In this document: piece after piece, positions 1-11,400 of the stretch | Layout: each line of letters opens with the position of its first letter | Numbering within the stretch: the stretch's first letter is position 1 | Assembly (NCBI GenBank): GCA_948567375.1 | Contig: OX419755.1 | Coordinates: forward strand, 45,389,001 to 45,453,000 | Direction of reading: 5' to 3' | DNA: 64,000 nucleotides | From: Lunularia cruciata | Taxonomy: Eukaryota; Streptophyta; Marchantiopsida; Lunulariales; Lunulariaceae | Made by a program: the position numbers and the translations under genes | The notes under the pieces: generated by a model | What the model was told of the DNA's origin: nothing | What the model saw: only the letters and a program-made list of their open reading frames with translations | Database searches by the model: none

Positions 1-1394
1 CTATAACACTAAAGAATAATGAATAGTATTATCTTTCCTTCTTACAACTATTTATAACATTAGAAGTTCTTGTGCACTGAAAATCTATTGCAAAGAAGGT
101 AACTACAACTCCAAACATTGATCATTCTAGGACGTTCTTAAGGAGTCATGTCCTTTCAAACTTATGCATTGGACACATATAAAAGCATCACATTGTTTAC
201 TTAATGGTTTGATTGATAGATACCAAGAAGCCTCTCCAATTTTTATAGCCAAAATAGTCGAGCAACTTTCTAAAGTAGTATTGAATATAGTCTCTAAAAA
301 CACCTCCTATGGTCATATATCTCCTGTATCTCCTTGTCAAACAATCACTCTCTCTTTCCTTTGGGATTCAAATTCCTTAAGAAAAAACACCCTTACCTTG
401 CACATAAAAACTACATACCTCACAAACACTACATGCCCTATCCAACAAACACTTCCATGTCCCAAAGATACACTTTTGTCACCCTAAACACCCATGGATA
501 AATACTCACCTTGTGGTAAGCACCATGGATACCCAAAGGATAAACGCTCACTTTACATAATAGACATCCAAAGGATAAAGTTTTGAGTGAAGGATTTTGC
601 TTGTTTGGGTGATGAGAGCACCATACATACCAAATCACAACAGATATCACCTTACACACTTCAAACAACAACAGAAGTTTAAAAATCCAAAAATTTGATA
701 TGCATTTCAACAAAACATTAGCTTTTATCTCATAAATCTTTGCATAAGCTTGTATCAAACATATTTTATCATTGTGAGGATAGAAATTTCCTAGGTTGTA
801 AATTGAAAGCAAGCCACCTTTCCATGATGGTTATTATTGTTTCCTCTTTGGCATCTACATTCTCTTCAGCTCTAACTACTAATGCTAAGTCTTCATTGGT
901 TTTGTCTACTCCAAAATATCCATATCATATTTTAATAAATGTGAATTCTACTTTGAAAATTCAATTGTACTCTTAACTTCTTCAATGAATGTCATCTACC
1001 TTTGATAATTTCAATACATTGCTCATTCAAAACTTGAGTTCAAGCTATACACTTATTGAAACCAAACTTATGGAGGCTAGCTTGAAGGAGGGAACCACAT
1101 GTTTCATGGGAATGTATCCCATGTCTCCTATCAAGTATTGATTGCTATCAAAAGTAACTACCTACTCCTCTCAAATTCAAGTGAGTACGCAATGGAGAAG
1201 TCAAGTCATGTTGTGACATAACCCAAGCAAACATGCTTACACTAAACAAGGATGACCAATTGAGAAAAATTCTGCTCAATCTGAAGCAAATTTTCTCAAG
1301 TAGTTTAAATCAAATTTGCACAAATCACTTGCCAATTTCTACTATTTTCACACTTACCTCCTACAAAATGAATAATCCTCTTTTTGTCATCATA
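1..1394. other. AT-rich intergenic DNA, no supported gene
   Basis: I see only short open frames with low-complexity translations and no recognisable domain. A frame on the minus strand around 438-812 contains a doubled phrase (VSVYPLGIHG / VSIYPWVFR), which reflects a short internal DNA repeat near 490-570 rather than a protein family I know. The stretch may be decayed transposon DNA belonging to the transposase remnant just downstream. Confidence 0.5.
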
Positions 1395-1750
1395 CCTCAC
1401 AATTTATTGAATAACTCTCTTTCCTACTAAAATAAATATTCTCCTTCAATGGCAAGTCTTTGAGCTAAAAGAAAGAGTGAACCATCCACTAATCTTACAC
1501 ACCTTGGGAATCCTTTTTCAACAAAGCTCAAGGATATTCTTGCTCTCTCTCTCTTATCTAGCCACTCCAATTTGCTTCCCATGTATGATAATTTTGCAAT
1601 GATCATTATGTCCCTAATATGCACAGTTGATCCCACACTAAACTCCCATATATTTAATACTTTTGCTACATATGCTTCATTTCCATGGTGCCCAAATTTA
1701 TCAAAAGCAACCTTAAGTTGCATGGAATGAGGGTCTGATCTATATGTGAC
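1395..1750 (-). pseudogene. PIF/Harbinger-like DDE transposase remnant
   Basis: The minus strand reads as the start of a DDE nuclease of the PIF/Harbinger (DDE_4) type found in many plant transposons. A helical stretch (HSMQLKVAFDKFG, then KLEWLDKRERARIS) is followed by the block GFPRCVRLVDGSL, which matches the family's G-F-x-x-C-V-x-x-x-D-G-T/S motif holding the first catalytic Asp, and then by IEGEYLF. The typical continuation FSRKESYSINCEV is present but one frame over, and two stops follow (near 1390), so the gene carries at least one frameshift and is truncated before the second catalytic Asp. No terminal inverted repeats or target-site duplication were found. Family assignment rests on motif recognition by eye. 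Any active copy would be cut-and-paste transposase; this one is dead. Confidence 0.6.
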
Positions 1751-2647
1751 CTTTTGTTAAAAACAAAATGATCTTTTATTTGATACACTATTGCCTCAAA
1801 GGATTCCATGTCTACACGGGATAAAGCTGCATAAAGGATCTCGGATCAAGATTCATGAGAATGTCATGCACAAAATTATTATAGCGGTGTGAGTTCACTC
1901 TCTCTAGAAGAATCATCTCCACTCCATTCATCTAAATCAAAATTCATCTCTTCATGGTCATAAATCCATTTCTTCATGGTCATAAATCCATTCAAGATCA
2001 AGGTCCACTTGGGCCATGGTTTTATTTGTGCATTCTTGTATCTTCTTTATAATTTTGTGAAGCACTTCTAAATGAGGTTTTTTTGAGGCATTGATAAGTG
2101 GAGAAACTTATTGACAAATGGAGAACTGGACTTGATCAAAACAACTTCACACTCAAAATATTGGACCAAAGTCTATCACAAGCACTCCACTATGAGAATT
2201 GGCACACTAGTGAGGAATGCATATTACTTGACACTATATGTGTGTATGTACAATACTAAAACTAGCTCAACTCACAACTTCAACTACATTACATCCATAA
2301 TCAATTGTTGTGAAAAAACAAAGAAACAAATAGTGCTAGTGCAAGAGAATTGTAATAGCACCCACAATGAGAAAATTTCATAGCTTGCCAAACCAACCCA
2401 CACCCTCACACTTGTAATAGTGACAAGAGGATCACAAGATCAAATTTTGTTAGTGGGTAAGAAAAAAATATTGCATGAAACCAAACTTGAGGATGTTTGC
2501 ATGACAGTCAAATCAAAACTCACGGGGACGAAGAAGAACAAGTGATATGATGATTGAAGAAGTGAAGCTAGTTGACCAAAGTATAGGAGAGTACGGGAGG
2601 GAGAAGTGACTTATGTCAATTTCAAATTTAAAATAATGCACATGTCA
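1751..2647. other. Intergenic DNA, no supported gene
   Basis: The part next to the transposase remnant may still belong to that transposon. A short direct repeat (TTCATGGTCATAAATCCATT, twice near 1950-1990) is visible. I found no conserved protein motif and no RNA gene here. Confidence 0.4.
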
Positions 2648-2679
2648 TTGCTAATGCTAATGCTAATGCTAATGCTAAT
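2648..2679. repeat. (TGCTAA)n hexanucleotide microsatellite
   Basis: Five consecutive TGCTAA units are followed after a short interruption by one or two more (to about 2697). It lies in non-coding DNA and is probably length-variable. Confidence 0.9.
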
Positions 2680-2767
2680 TTCCATATGCTAATGCTAAAG
2701 CTTATGGAAAATCACATAGCTGTAAAATTTTACAGGGTGACCACGCAAAATCTTACGGTTATGCGAT

Positions 2768-2950
2768 GTCCTTGTAAGAAAAAGACACACGTCCTTCACC
2801 AGATCCCGTAATTTTTCTCGTCAAATCTCGTAATCCTTTCTGTCAAGCCCCAATAGAGATATCCTTGTAAGAAAACACACACCTCCCCCACTAGATTCCG
2901 GTGTTATTCCCATCAAACCCCATAGTCATTTCCATCAAACTCCATAACGA
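2768..2950. repeat. Diverged tandem duplication, period about 93 bp
   Basis: Two neighbouring units both begin TCCTTGTAAGAAAA (2769 and 2862) and continue through related text with CACAC, CACCAGAT/CACTAGAT, CGTAAT/CATAGT and TCAAGCCCC/TCAAACCCC blocks. The second unit ends near 2950. There is no coding potential; it looks like a decayed satellite or TE-internal repeat. Confidence 0.6.
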
Positions 2951-4095
2951 GTTTTATTGAATCGTTACGGGGTACCGTGACACTATATTTGAAACCTCCT
3001 TGTTATCACTAGTTAATATAGATTAAGGAAATCCACTTTGGAAAGGCCTTATAAGGTACGATCAAGGCGCAACTACTTCCATGAGCCGCTAGTAACTAAT
3101 TAGCGCATCTCGCCCCACTTTCCAATTTGAATACACCGCTAAGACTAGTTTATGTAAATTAAAGAAATTCACGCCAAAGTGTCTCAAAGAGCATACTTGA
3201 GGTGCATCATCTTCGTAAATCGTTACCCGCAAGTGGCACGACTAAATACACTCACCTCTCCGCTTTCAGCGCGCTGCTTCAGCTAATGAAATAGAGTGGT
3301 TTATAAATAAAAAAAATACACCCTTATTCTTATAGGCATACCTAAAACAATTACTTGTTAGTTCTTTGTAAATTTTAATCATATAGAATATTAATTAAAT
3401 CTCAATTATATAGGCAAATTGAACCAACTCAAGTGTGTAATTTTCAATGGATTTCCTTATATTATTATATTGCAATGTCTTGCCATAATAGTACTGCGGA
3501 ATATGATATCTGATTGTAGTTCCCAACACATAGAATCCATCTTTAAAACTTTAAAAGCTAAACCTGGAAATTATTGAATACATGGGGAGATATATATCTA
3601 ATATTCAATACATTGGTTTCTAAAAACATATGAGAAAGAAATTGTATCACAATTTCAGGTTCTCAAAATACTTTCAAAGTTTCATTGTAAATTTTATATA
3701 TTAGAGTGCATTGTGCCTACAATATGTCCAAGCTATTCAATTAACCATAAATTTTTATCATCTGAAATAACTCCAAGCTCATGAATATAGAGAAACTTAT
3801 AGGGTGTTAATTTTTTAGGGGAAGAAGTTGCCTAACATAAAATATTATCTCCAAATATACATTAATCATATTCTACTTTTGCGTTTTTACCTTCATATTC
3901 AAAAATAGTATCATTACGTTTGTGGTTTCAAAATAGGATCATTACGCCTAAGGGGGATCAAGGAAACCATTTTAGCTTGTTGATCCATTCAATATACTAA
4001 GTCTCCAAGTTGTGCTCTTTTTATGAATATGATAAGGTTTTGAACTTGAGCATCTAAATCCCTTCTCCTATTTTGATGATTCGTTTTAACTGAAC
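2951..4095. other. Intergenic DNA, no supported gene
   Basis: A moderately GC-rich block (about 3050-3290) passes into very AT-rich DNA. No conserved coding motif, tRNA or LTR boundary was recognised. Confidence 0.4.
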
Positions 4096-4340
4096 TTTTC
4101 TAGCTTACTTCAAGTAGACCCACTCTAGCTAAACTTTTATCCTCTACTTTAGCCTCTAAACTCCTCCTTTTTTGTTGACTTGTTGTAACAAACTTTGCTA
4201 TCTTGCTTCAAGTAGACCAACTCTAGCTGAAGTTTCAGCCTCTAAACTGCTTATCCTTTTCTGATGACTTACTATGACTGAACTTTCCTATCTTGCTTCA
4301 AGTAGACCAATTCTAGCTACATTGTCATCCATTATGGTAA
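4096..4340 (-). repeat. Three-copy tandem repeat, decayed coiled-coil coding DNA
   Basis: The segment CAAGTAGACC recurs at about 4111, 4209 and 4299, giving units of about 90-98 bp. On the minus strand each unit reads as a helical phrase of the form ARVGLLEAR followed by polar residues, QKR and SLEAE, so the DNA once encoded a repetitive coiled coil. Two units carry TAG where the pattern predicts Gln after LEAR, and a slip in an A-run shifts the frame between units. I take it for a fragment of a dead TE- or host-derived repetitive protein. I cannot name the family. Confidence 0.5.
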
Positions 4341-5200
4341 TTTATCTTTGAATTAGGAGCACTACTAAGGGTAATATGTTCATAGTTTGTCACATAGCCT
4401 TCAAGATATTGAAATTCAAGACCTCCATATAAGGTGAAATTTTCATCATCTCTATTCTATGTCCCACTTATAACTTATTCATTCTTTGTTTTAATCTCTA
4501 TTTCTATTCCTACTTGAAATTCAAAGGTATTTGTGTCTACTTTTCTTGAAATGTGAATTCTTAGATTCACACATTTATAGTGATAATTTACACTTAATAG
4601 AAAAATTGTAATGCATATATATTATACCAAAGCTTGAGTGATCTATATATATATCAACATAATGTATGGAGTTTATTGCTTTGAATGTTATTATATGGAA
4701 ATGTAGCCACCTCATTTCTTGTATTAAAAAAATGTATAAGAAAAAATATGCACTATCTACTTTGACTTGATCATATCATTGTATGAAATATAGTCATCTT
4801 GTTTCTTGTATCTCAAAAAGAAGTGTAAGATAGATACTCACCATCTACTTTCCCAATTCATTTGTTTGAGAAAATGCACATTTGGATTAATGCATCATTT
4901 TTATTTGAAAGAATAAAAACACCTAATCTAAATTTTTCACTTTTTTTCCTCTAGTCTAGCAAAAGTATATGCAAAACCATTTCTCTTCTTTCTTAATCTA
5001 AAAGTTTAAATGTTCTCAATTTGATATAACAAATTTTAGAAATCAATTTTCATAGTTGGTAGCACTTGATCTTCTTTATGTTACATCATAGACTCACTTG
5101 ATTAGACATGACACTCCTAGAAATTTCTAAAGGAAACCAATAAAATACATATATGTTGGAATCAATTTGATAGATGGAAGTAGCTACATCTTTACATCTT
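4341..5200. other. AT-rich intergenic DNA, no supported gene
   Basis: Strongly AT-rich with short TA runs. No coding frame of note, no recognisable repeat boundary and no RNA gene. Confidence 0.4.
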
Positions 5201-5706
5201 TGTTGTGCACATAAAAATTGCTACACAACATATATTGTTCCCAACATCATATACTATAGAAGTACAACTAATATAAAAAGTCATACATAAATTTAAAGTA
5301 CTATAAAAATCCAAAATCAGTAATAGATTGCATATACTCTACCAATAGGCAGCTGATTATGCTCATCAAGCCAAACTCGCTCTAGCACAAAGAATCCAAG
5401 TTATACTTGCACGCTCTATCCACCATAGTCAAGAGCTCAAAGGCTCAACACAAAAGAGGAGCGATCTCTAAAACTTCACTTTGAGGTATACCACCTTGGG
5501 GAAGCTAAGGAGTCCACCCTAATTGTGCATGTAATTGCACATCCAACCAAATCGATAATATGAACAATAACTTCAACAATGCAACAAAAACAAAATAGAT
5601 AGTTGTCACTAAGTAATCCATGAGTAGTTTTTGATACAAGTATGACCACTAAAGTAATCACTCAAGCATCCTAGCCAACTAGGTTAGGCACTAAAAATGT
5701 CATAAC
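5201..5706 (-). mobile_element. Old LTR-like copy related to the DNMT-gypsy family
   Basis: Read on the minus strand, this begins TTATGACATTTTTAGTGCC and ends with the block around GCAATTTTTATGTGCACAACA. Those correspond to the start (TGTCACGCCATTTGTAGTGCC) and end of the LTRs at 21,986-22,531 and 58,286-58,839. In between, several LTR landmarks are kept in order: the reverse complements of GAATCCAAGT, TCCACCATAG and AACTCAAAGGCTCAACA. It is clearly more diverged than the other LTRs and has no internal element sequence next to it, so it is best read as an ancient solo LTR. The 3' boundary is firmer than the 5' one. Confidence 0.65.
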
Positions 5707-8471
5707 ATCTTCATGAATGAATGTGCTTCCATCTTCATTTTTAAACCCCCAAATAAACATAATAAATTACTATAGTCCTTTTTGATAGGAAGCTAAATAA
5801 TCTCAATTTGATATGCAATTGTTATTCTTATAAACCATATCAAGTTTGCAAAAAGAACTAGGCAAAATTCTTGGGAGATTTTAAATTCCAAATTCCAAAT
5901 TTTAAAATAATCCAGCTCAAATTTAGTCCCACGTTGTGAGATGGATACCCGTACCAAAGATTTGCATCAAGTTCTACACTGGAGCAATTTGGACCCAAGA
6001 GTCCAAAGAAGAATCTAGGCTTAAGTTTAGCTCAACTCACAAAGAATTCCAAGCCCAAGTTTAGCCCGAGTATTGTGTGCAAAATTTTTGGTTCAACTTG
6101 GATCCAAATGACCAAGCCCAAAGACCAATCGAGTTTCGCTCAAATATTTGAGCTTGAAGTCTAAGTACAAGTCAAATCCTAATAAAAGCCCAAGTGTCTA
6201 TGGTGGAAGTATGGCCGAATATTCAAGCTCGGGCTTGAATACCAAGCCATAATTCACAAATGTTTGGGTCCAACCCAAACACTTGGGTCGAATATTCAAG
6301 CTCGGGCTTGAATTCCAAGCCATAACCCAAATGTTTGGGTCTAAGTGTTAGGGCGGACTTCTTGAATATTGAGCTTCTACTTCAGCCTAAATTTCAGAGT
6401 CTAAAGTTCCCTAAAGTTTTTAGTCATAAGTTCATAGCATTATAAAGTTTTGCAAAAATCTCAACATCATTCATCAAAAATATATATCAGAAAAAACAAC
6501 ATTATAACACGAAGCTCATGAGTCATAGCACAAAAATACAGTAATTAGCATCCATATGATGTAAATCATAAACACTTAAGTGATGAATTGAAGGTATCAA
6601 TCATACCATTCTTTTGGTTCTTGAGTACAACAATACCTTGAAACAAATATCCGCCTCTTTCTTAACTTTAATATTGGTATTTTACTTGATATGTCGAGGA
6701 TAATCCTTTTCTAAACCTCTACAAGTACACATGAATACATGTTGGAAGATATACAAATTTGAAAATATTTTCAATCTACCACAAATACCTTAACTCAGTT
6801 TTTGTCACAAAGTGTTGAGATCATGTAAAATAAGGTTTTTTCACCATTAGTCCTACCTCCACAAATCTCCCTCGTTCTCAACAGAAGCTTATAATTTGAT
6901 GACTTGCAATATTGTACACAAAAGATTGTCTGTAGATTTCTAATAGACTCGATCTAAAGCCTTCAAGTCAACCATGATCTTTAGAAGCTACTACTCTCCA
7001 TTTGTGATACAAAGTCTGACATGTATATAACTATTCCGTGCATGTTACCTTGTACTCTAGAGTTCTTCCCGACTTTGGCAACAAACACAGAATTGACAAA
7101 TGTTGAGTTTTCCACCCTTTCTTATCTTCTATGGTTGTGTTTGCCATAGCATAGCATGCAAACTCACCCCACGCCCTTGTGGTTGATTTCCTCTCTTATA
7201 TCCTTGATTTTGACACTTGATCAATGGAATGGATGTTCGAATTAGAACAACCCGATTTGGTTACAAACCGAATGATGATTAATCCTTGAGAAAATCGTTG
7301 AACAAGCAACGCCTGTCCCTATCAGGCTCACAATTCTCTTTCCCGAAGGTTCTTTGTGTTAGACTCTTTCTTTATCTCATGGCTTGTATATCCCTTTCCC
7401 GACCTTCAAATTTAAACTCGAGAAACATCTAATGTTTGGAAAGGAGTGTACAACGCAAGTTCAACACAGACCAACAACAACCTCATAATAGAACTTTGCT
7501 GAAGTTCTTAAAAACAGCCAATATATATAGAGCATCTGGCGATTGAAACCATTTATAGACGGACATCTAGCTTTCTTCACGTTATGCCAATAATTACTCT
7601 AATTTCTCCTCTACTTTTCTAATTCGTTTATGTCTTTGACTAACTATGATATTTAATGGGACTTTGATGTTCTAAATTAAATTTGTTACTCCTCGTTACA
7701 ATACACATTTACAAGAACAAAATGTACCGTTGTCGTACCGTGAAGTCATTTGGCCAACTTGGGTTGTCATGAAGCCCATCTCCGGTGAGGGCGGGTCCAC
7801 TAAGTGTACAGCAATGACTCGCCCATCCATCTCAAGCCGGGTGGATGTTTAGGAAGAGGGTCCGCCTGGGGATACTTGATGTGCAAGACGGATCCTTTCT
7901 GACTCACTCGTGTATCGAGTGATTTCGCAATAACCTACGTGGTGGTGTCTTTTATCACAAGTAAAAGGATCAAGAGACGGTGACTGCTACTGTTCATGCT
8001 CATATCTTCATGCTTGTTTGACGAGATGAAAGCATCTCTTCAATGTTGATGCGCTGTTCTATTCGTGCGTTGTTTAATGCGAGTCCACTTTAGTAACTTC
8101 TCGCGTTGTCCCAACCTTATTAGGTTTCCCTGTAGTTTCAGGATTATGAAGTCACTCCATTCCAAACGTCCACAGGGTTTTCTTGATTCCGGGTTCTATC
8201 TAGTACTCTTTGTGAAGATTATCAATTTAAGTTTCCATGGCTCCTAGGCCTAAATTACCAATGGAACTATGTGTGTTTACAATATGACATCTGAATCGAC
8301 CGACGAAGTCGTCAGCACTAAATTGTAATCGACAACATTTACAGACAATGAGTTGATACTGAGTTGATGCAATTCCATGGGCTAGTGTTAAGCTGCACAG
8401 GAATCGCAACATTGTAAAACCCACAGATTACCCACGCGGAAAGCTTAACAAAAATCTATAGTGAAAGAATT
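5707..8471. other. Intergenic region downstream of the WW-domain gene
   Basis: A tandem duplication at 6215-6343 is listed separately. From about 7700 the base composition becomes less AT-rich, matching the host gene that ends at 8472, so the last few hundred bases probably include its 3' untranslated region and termination signals. I see no further coding exon or domain here. Confidence 0.4.
6215..6343. repeat. Two-unit tandem duplication, period about 75 bp
   Basis: The phrase AATATTCAAGCTCGGGCTTG occurs at about 6218 and 6291, each followed by AAT(A/T)CCAAGCCATAA and then AAATGTTTGGGTC. Related CCCAAG/TTTGGG text extends upstream to about 6040, so the array was probably longer. It is non-coding. 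Confidence 0.75.
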
Positions 8472-11400
8472 TTAATCTGCATCGCCAAGGCCGTCACTTC
8501 CATCCCCTCTTTTGTGAATGACTGAATAATTACGACCTCCGTTAGCCTGCTGTTGTCCTGCCAGCTCGGCATTTCTCCGAAGCACTGCCCCAGGTGAGGG
8601 ATACGGGCGTTGTTGAAAGAGAGGACCCTACATGAATCAGACGAGCAAATTATCAGTACAAGCAGAATGGGAGAGCATTTAAGTGAGTATATCAGATCAT
8701 GATACACAGCACATAGGGCTTACGGAACTTCTATATTAATACTGTTTCAAAATAAGCTGAATGAGATATAAGACTAGACGGGACAATCGGACTCACAGTC
8801 GCAGTGGTATCCGCTGCTCGTGGTTGTTGACCTTTTAATCCAACTCCCCTGCGTCAACAAGGAAGAATAGTAGGTGAAGTCAAGAGTATAGATCGTAGGC
8901 CACGTCCATACATTCAGTAATGGATTACCCGTCTTAAACAGCCGAGTTCCATACCCACGTCTGACCGGACTTGACTCTGACCTTTGACAGTAACGCAGTC
9001 ATAGGAAACGTCGATAAATGTGTAATGAATTCATAAACCTTCGAAGAACGGGGGATGGACACCCACGGAGGACAGACACGACTATACTATGGAATATGCT
9101 GCGTAGCCACCAGACAACTAACGATGAATACCATTACAACGCGGTGATCGAAGCATTCCAAACAGAGTTCCGTATCGCCGCCAATTACATGAAGTGGTAA
9201 TGTGAAGAGGAGTTTGAAGTTAGTTGTGTGGAAGTGCAAATAGAGGTCAGGGTCCGATAGCAACGTGCGAACGAGAGTATAGGACTCATTGATAGTTAAA
9301 TGCTTAGAGACACCAAAAAGTGATGAATGTGATCCACTTCAGCAATCTTACAATTCAATCTAGAGGCAAATCAGTACAGCATCTCAGCCAAACATACCAT
9401 CCACCACGAGGGGCGTCTGAGTAAGCACTAGGATCCATTGGGTCCAGTTCATCAGATTCAGAAGGAATTCTCTTCTTCTGGTCCTTTCGGTTTGGCTTGC
9501 CAGTTGGTGGCCTTGTACCCAACCTAATTCATAGTCAGTTGCCATTCTTAGATCCAGATAAACACGGAAACAAGTTAAGAGCTTAAACGACTAAACTGAT
9601 AACTCTTGATTACCTAGTTCTAGTACAGCAACAAACGAACAAACATCTGCGTTCTACCGAAGGTATCCCAGCAATAATAGCCTCCGAGCAACTGAAAGAA
9701 GATAGTTCTACGTACTTTTGTTTCGGATCTTTTCTCACGGTGTCAGCTTCCACAGCTGCGGCAATGTCAGCTTGCCATTTGTGCTTGAACTCAGGTTCCA
9801 CCGTGGCCTCCACTTGCGAAGCGTCTGCATTAGCTACTGTGACCATGGATGTATTCCGTTTGGGACCCGACATGTTGCTCTGGACTGGAACTTTGATATC
9901 CAGAACTCTGCAACCAACATGAAACCTTAACATGGACTATTTTACCCCACAAAGGTAACATGAATGAACCTATGAACAAAATCAACATAAGACTTCACAG
10001 AACCTGGAAAGACACTCACCTTGTGCAATGATTGCAATAGTTCCAAGCCTGCACAAGACCTCGACCCCATCCACCACATCCGGCACACTTCTTAAACTTG
10101 GAAGCAGCGCCATTAGATACGGACTCGGTACTTGATTTGTCTTGTTTCTTAGATATTGAAGCACTGATGGATTTTGGCCTCTCCCAGCTTGACTCATTGG
10201 TTTTCACGCAGTAGTAGTACTTCTGTCCTGTATGCCAAAAGAAAAATTGCAAAGCCTCTGAGCATCGCTACAAAGTATGAAATCTCAGCCTACACAACCA
10301 ATCTTGAATAAATGAATACAAAATCCTTCTTCGCATCATATTAGATTCAATATGTTCTTTTCTCTTGTAAAAGAACTTTAACCCATACCGGTGCCAGTGT
10401 CAGTTGCTTCTTCCCAATCTGGGGGTAAAGCGGGCAATGCTGGTGGAGGTGGAGGGGGAGGCAAGCCAGCCCTCACGGTAGGTCGCTCCCACTGGCTCTT
10501 CCCAGTGGTTTGGTTGAAGAAATAAACAGTCCCACTGTCTGGATCCACACCTTCCAACTGTAAAATGGGGAAATACGGCTGCTTGAGAGTCCTTCCTTAA
10601 CACAAGAGAAAACGAACAACTTGATGGATTCATCAACACCAAGTGAGACCCACATTTTCACATATGGTGTAATACTGACGTGTAATGGTCTGCTCAACCC
10701 TTTTTAGATTCCTCTAGAATTCGGGTTCAACCCATGATTCATCCTTCATGGACATGCTGTGCCATAGCCTGCACCCTGTCACGTGAACTGCAACCCACCT
10801 CTTAACAGTCAAATCTGTACAACGATAAATTGTCTTAACTACTGAACACGGGTATGACTTACCCATCCAGCGGGAAGTTTACTTGCCGATGAGTCCTTGT
10901 CTCCGGAGCTGGCATCTGATAACCCCTGTTCGAGAAATCATTGGCCTTATTAATGAAGCCCCTCGATCCCACGCAGAATGCAAAAGAGTGGCGATTGGGA
11001 GCAAAACGACTAAACACGACGAGAGGGATTCTGACATCTAATATCATCCTTCACTATCCTGACATTCAAAGGCAATAGAAGTTATATCAAACACAACTAG
11101 GTTGCTTTGCAGCTGTAGAAAAAGCAACTGAGAGAAGAATACGGCTTCCGACATCAGATGACAAGGACAATACGAGAACACAGCGCAAACTAGATAACTT
11201 GATAGAATCTCCAGAAATGCGATTCCTTGAACAATCTATGGCAGTAACAATCATGAGTTGGCATTTTTCTACACCATTGCTATTGGGCAAATACAGCCTA
11301 GACTGAAAAGGCTTCTCTAGCAGAGCATGATTGACCATGTAGGCACACAACCTAACTCCAGCAGAATTCCATGTAAATCGCTCTTCAATCACTTGAGTAG

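Noticed and set aside
4096-4340. Regularly spaced repeats considered as a CRISPR-like array
   Set aside because: Only three diverged units of 90-98 bases in a plant nuclear context, with repeat and spacer not distinguishable.
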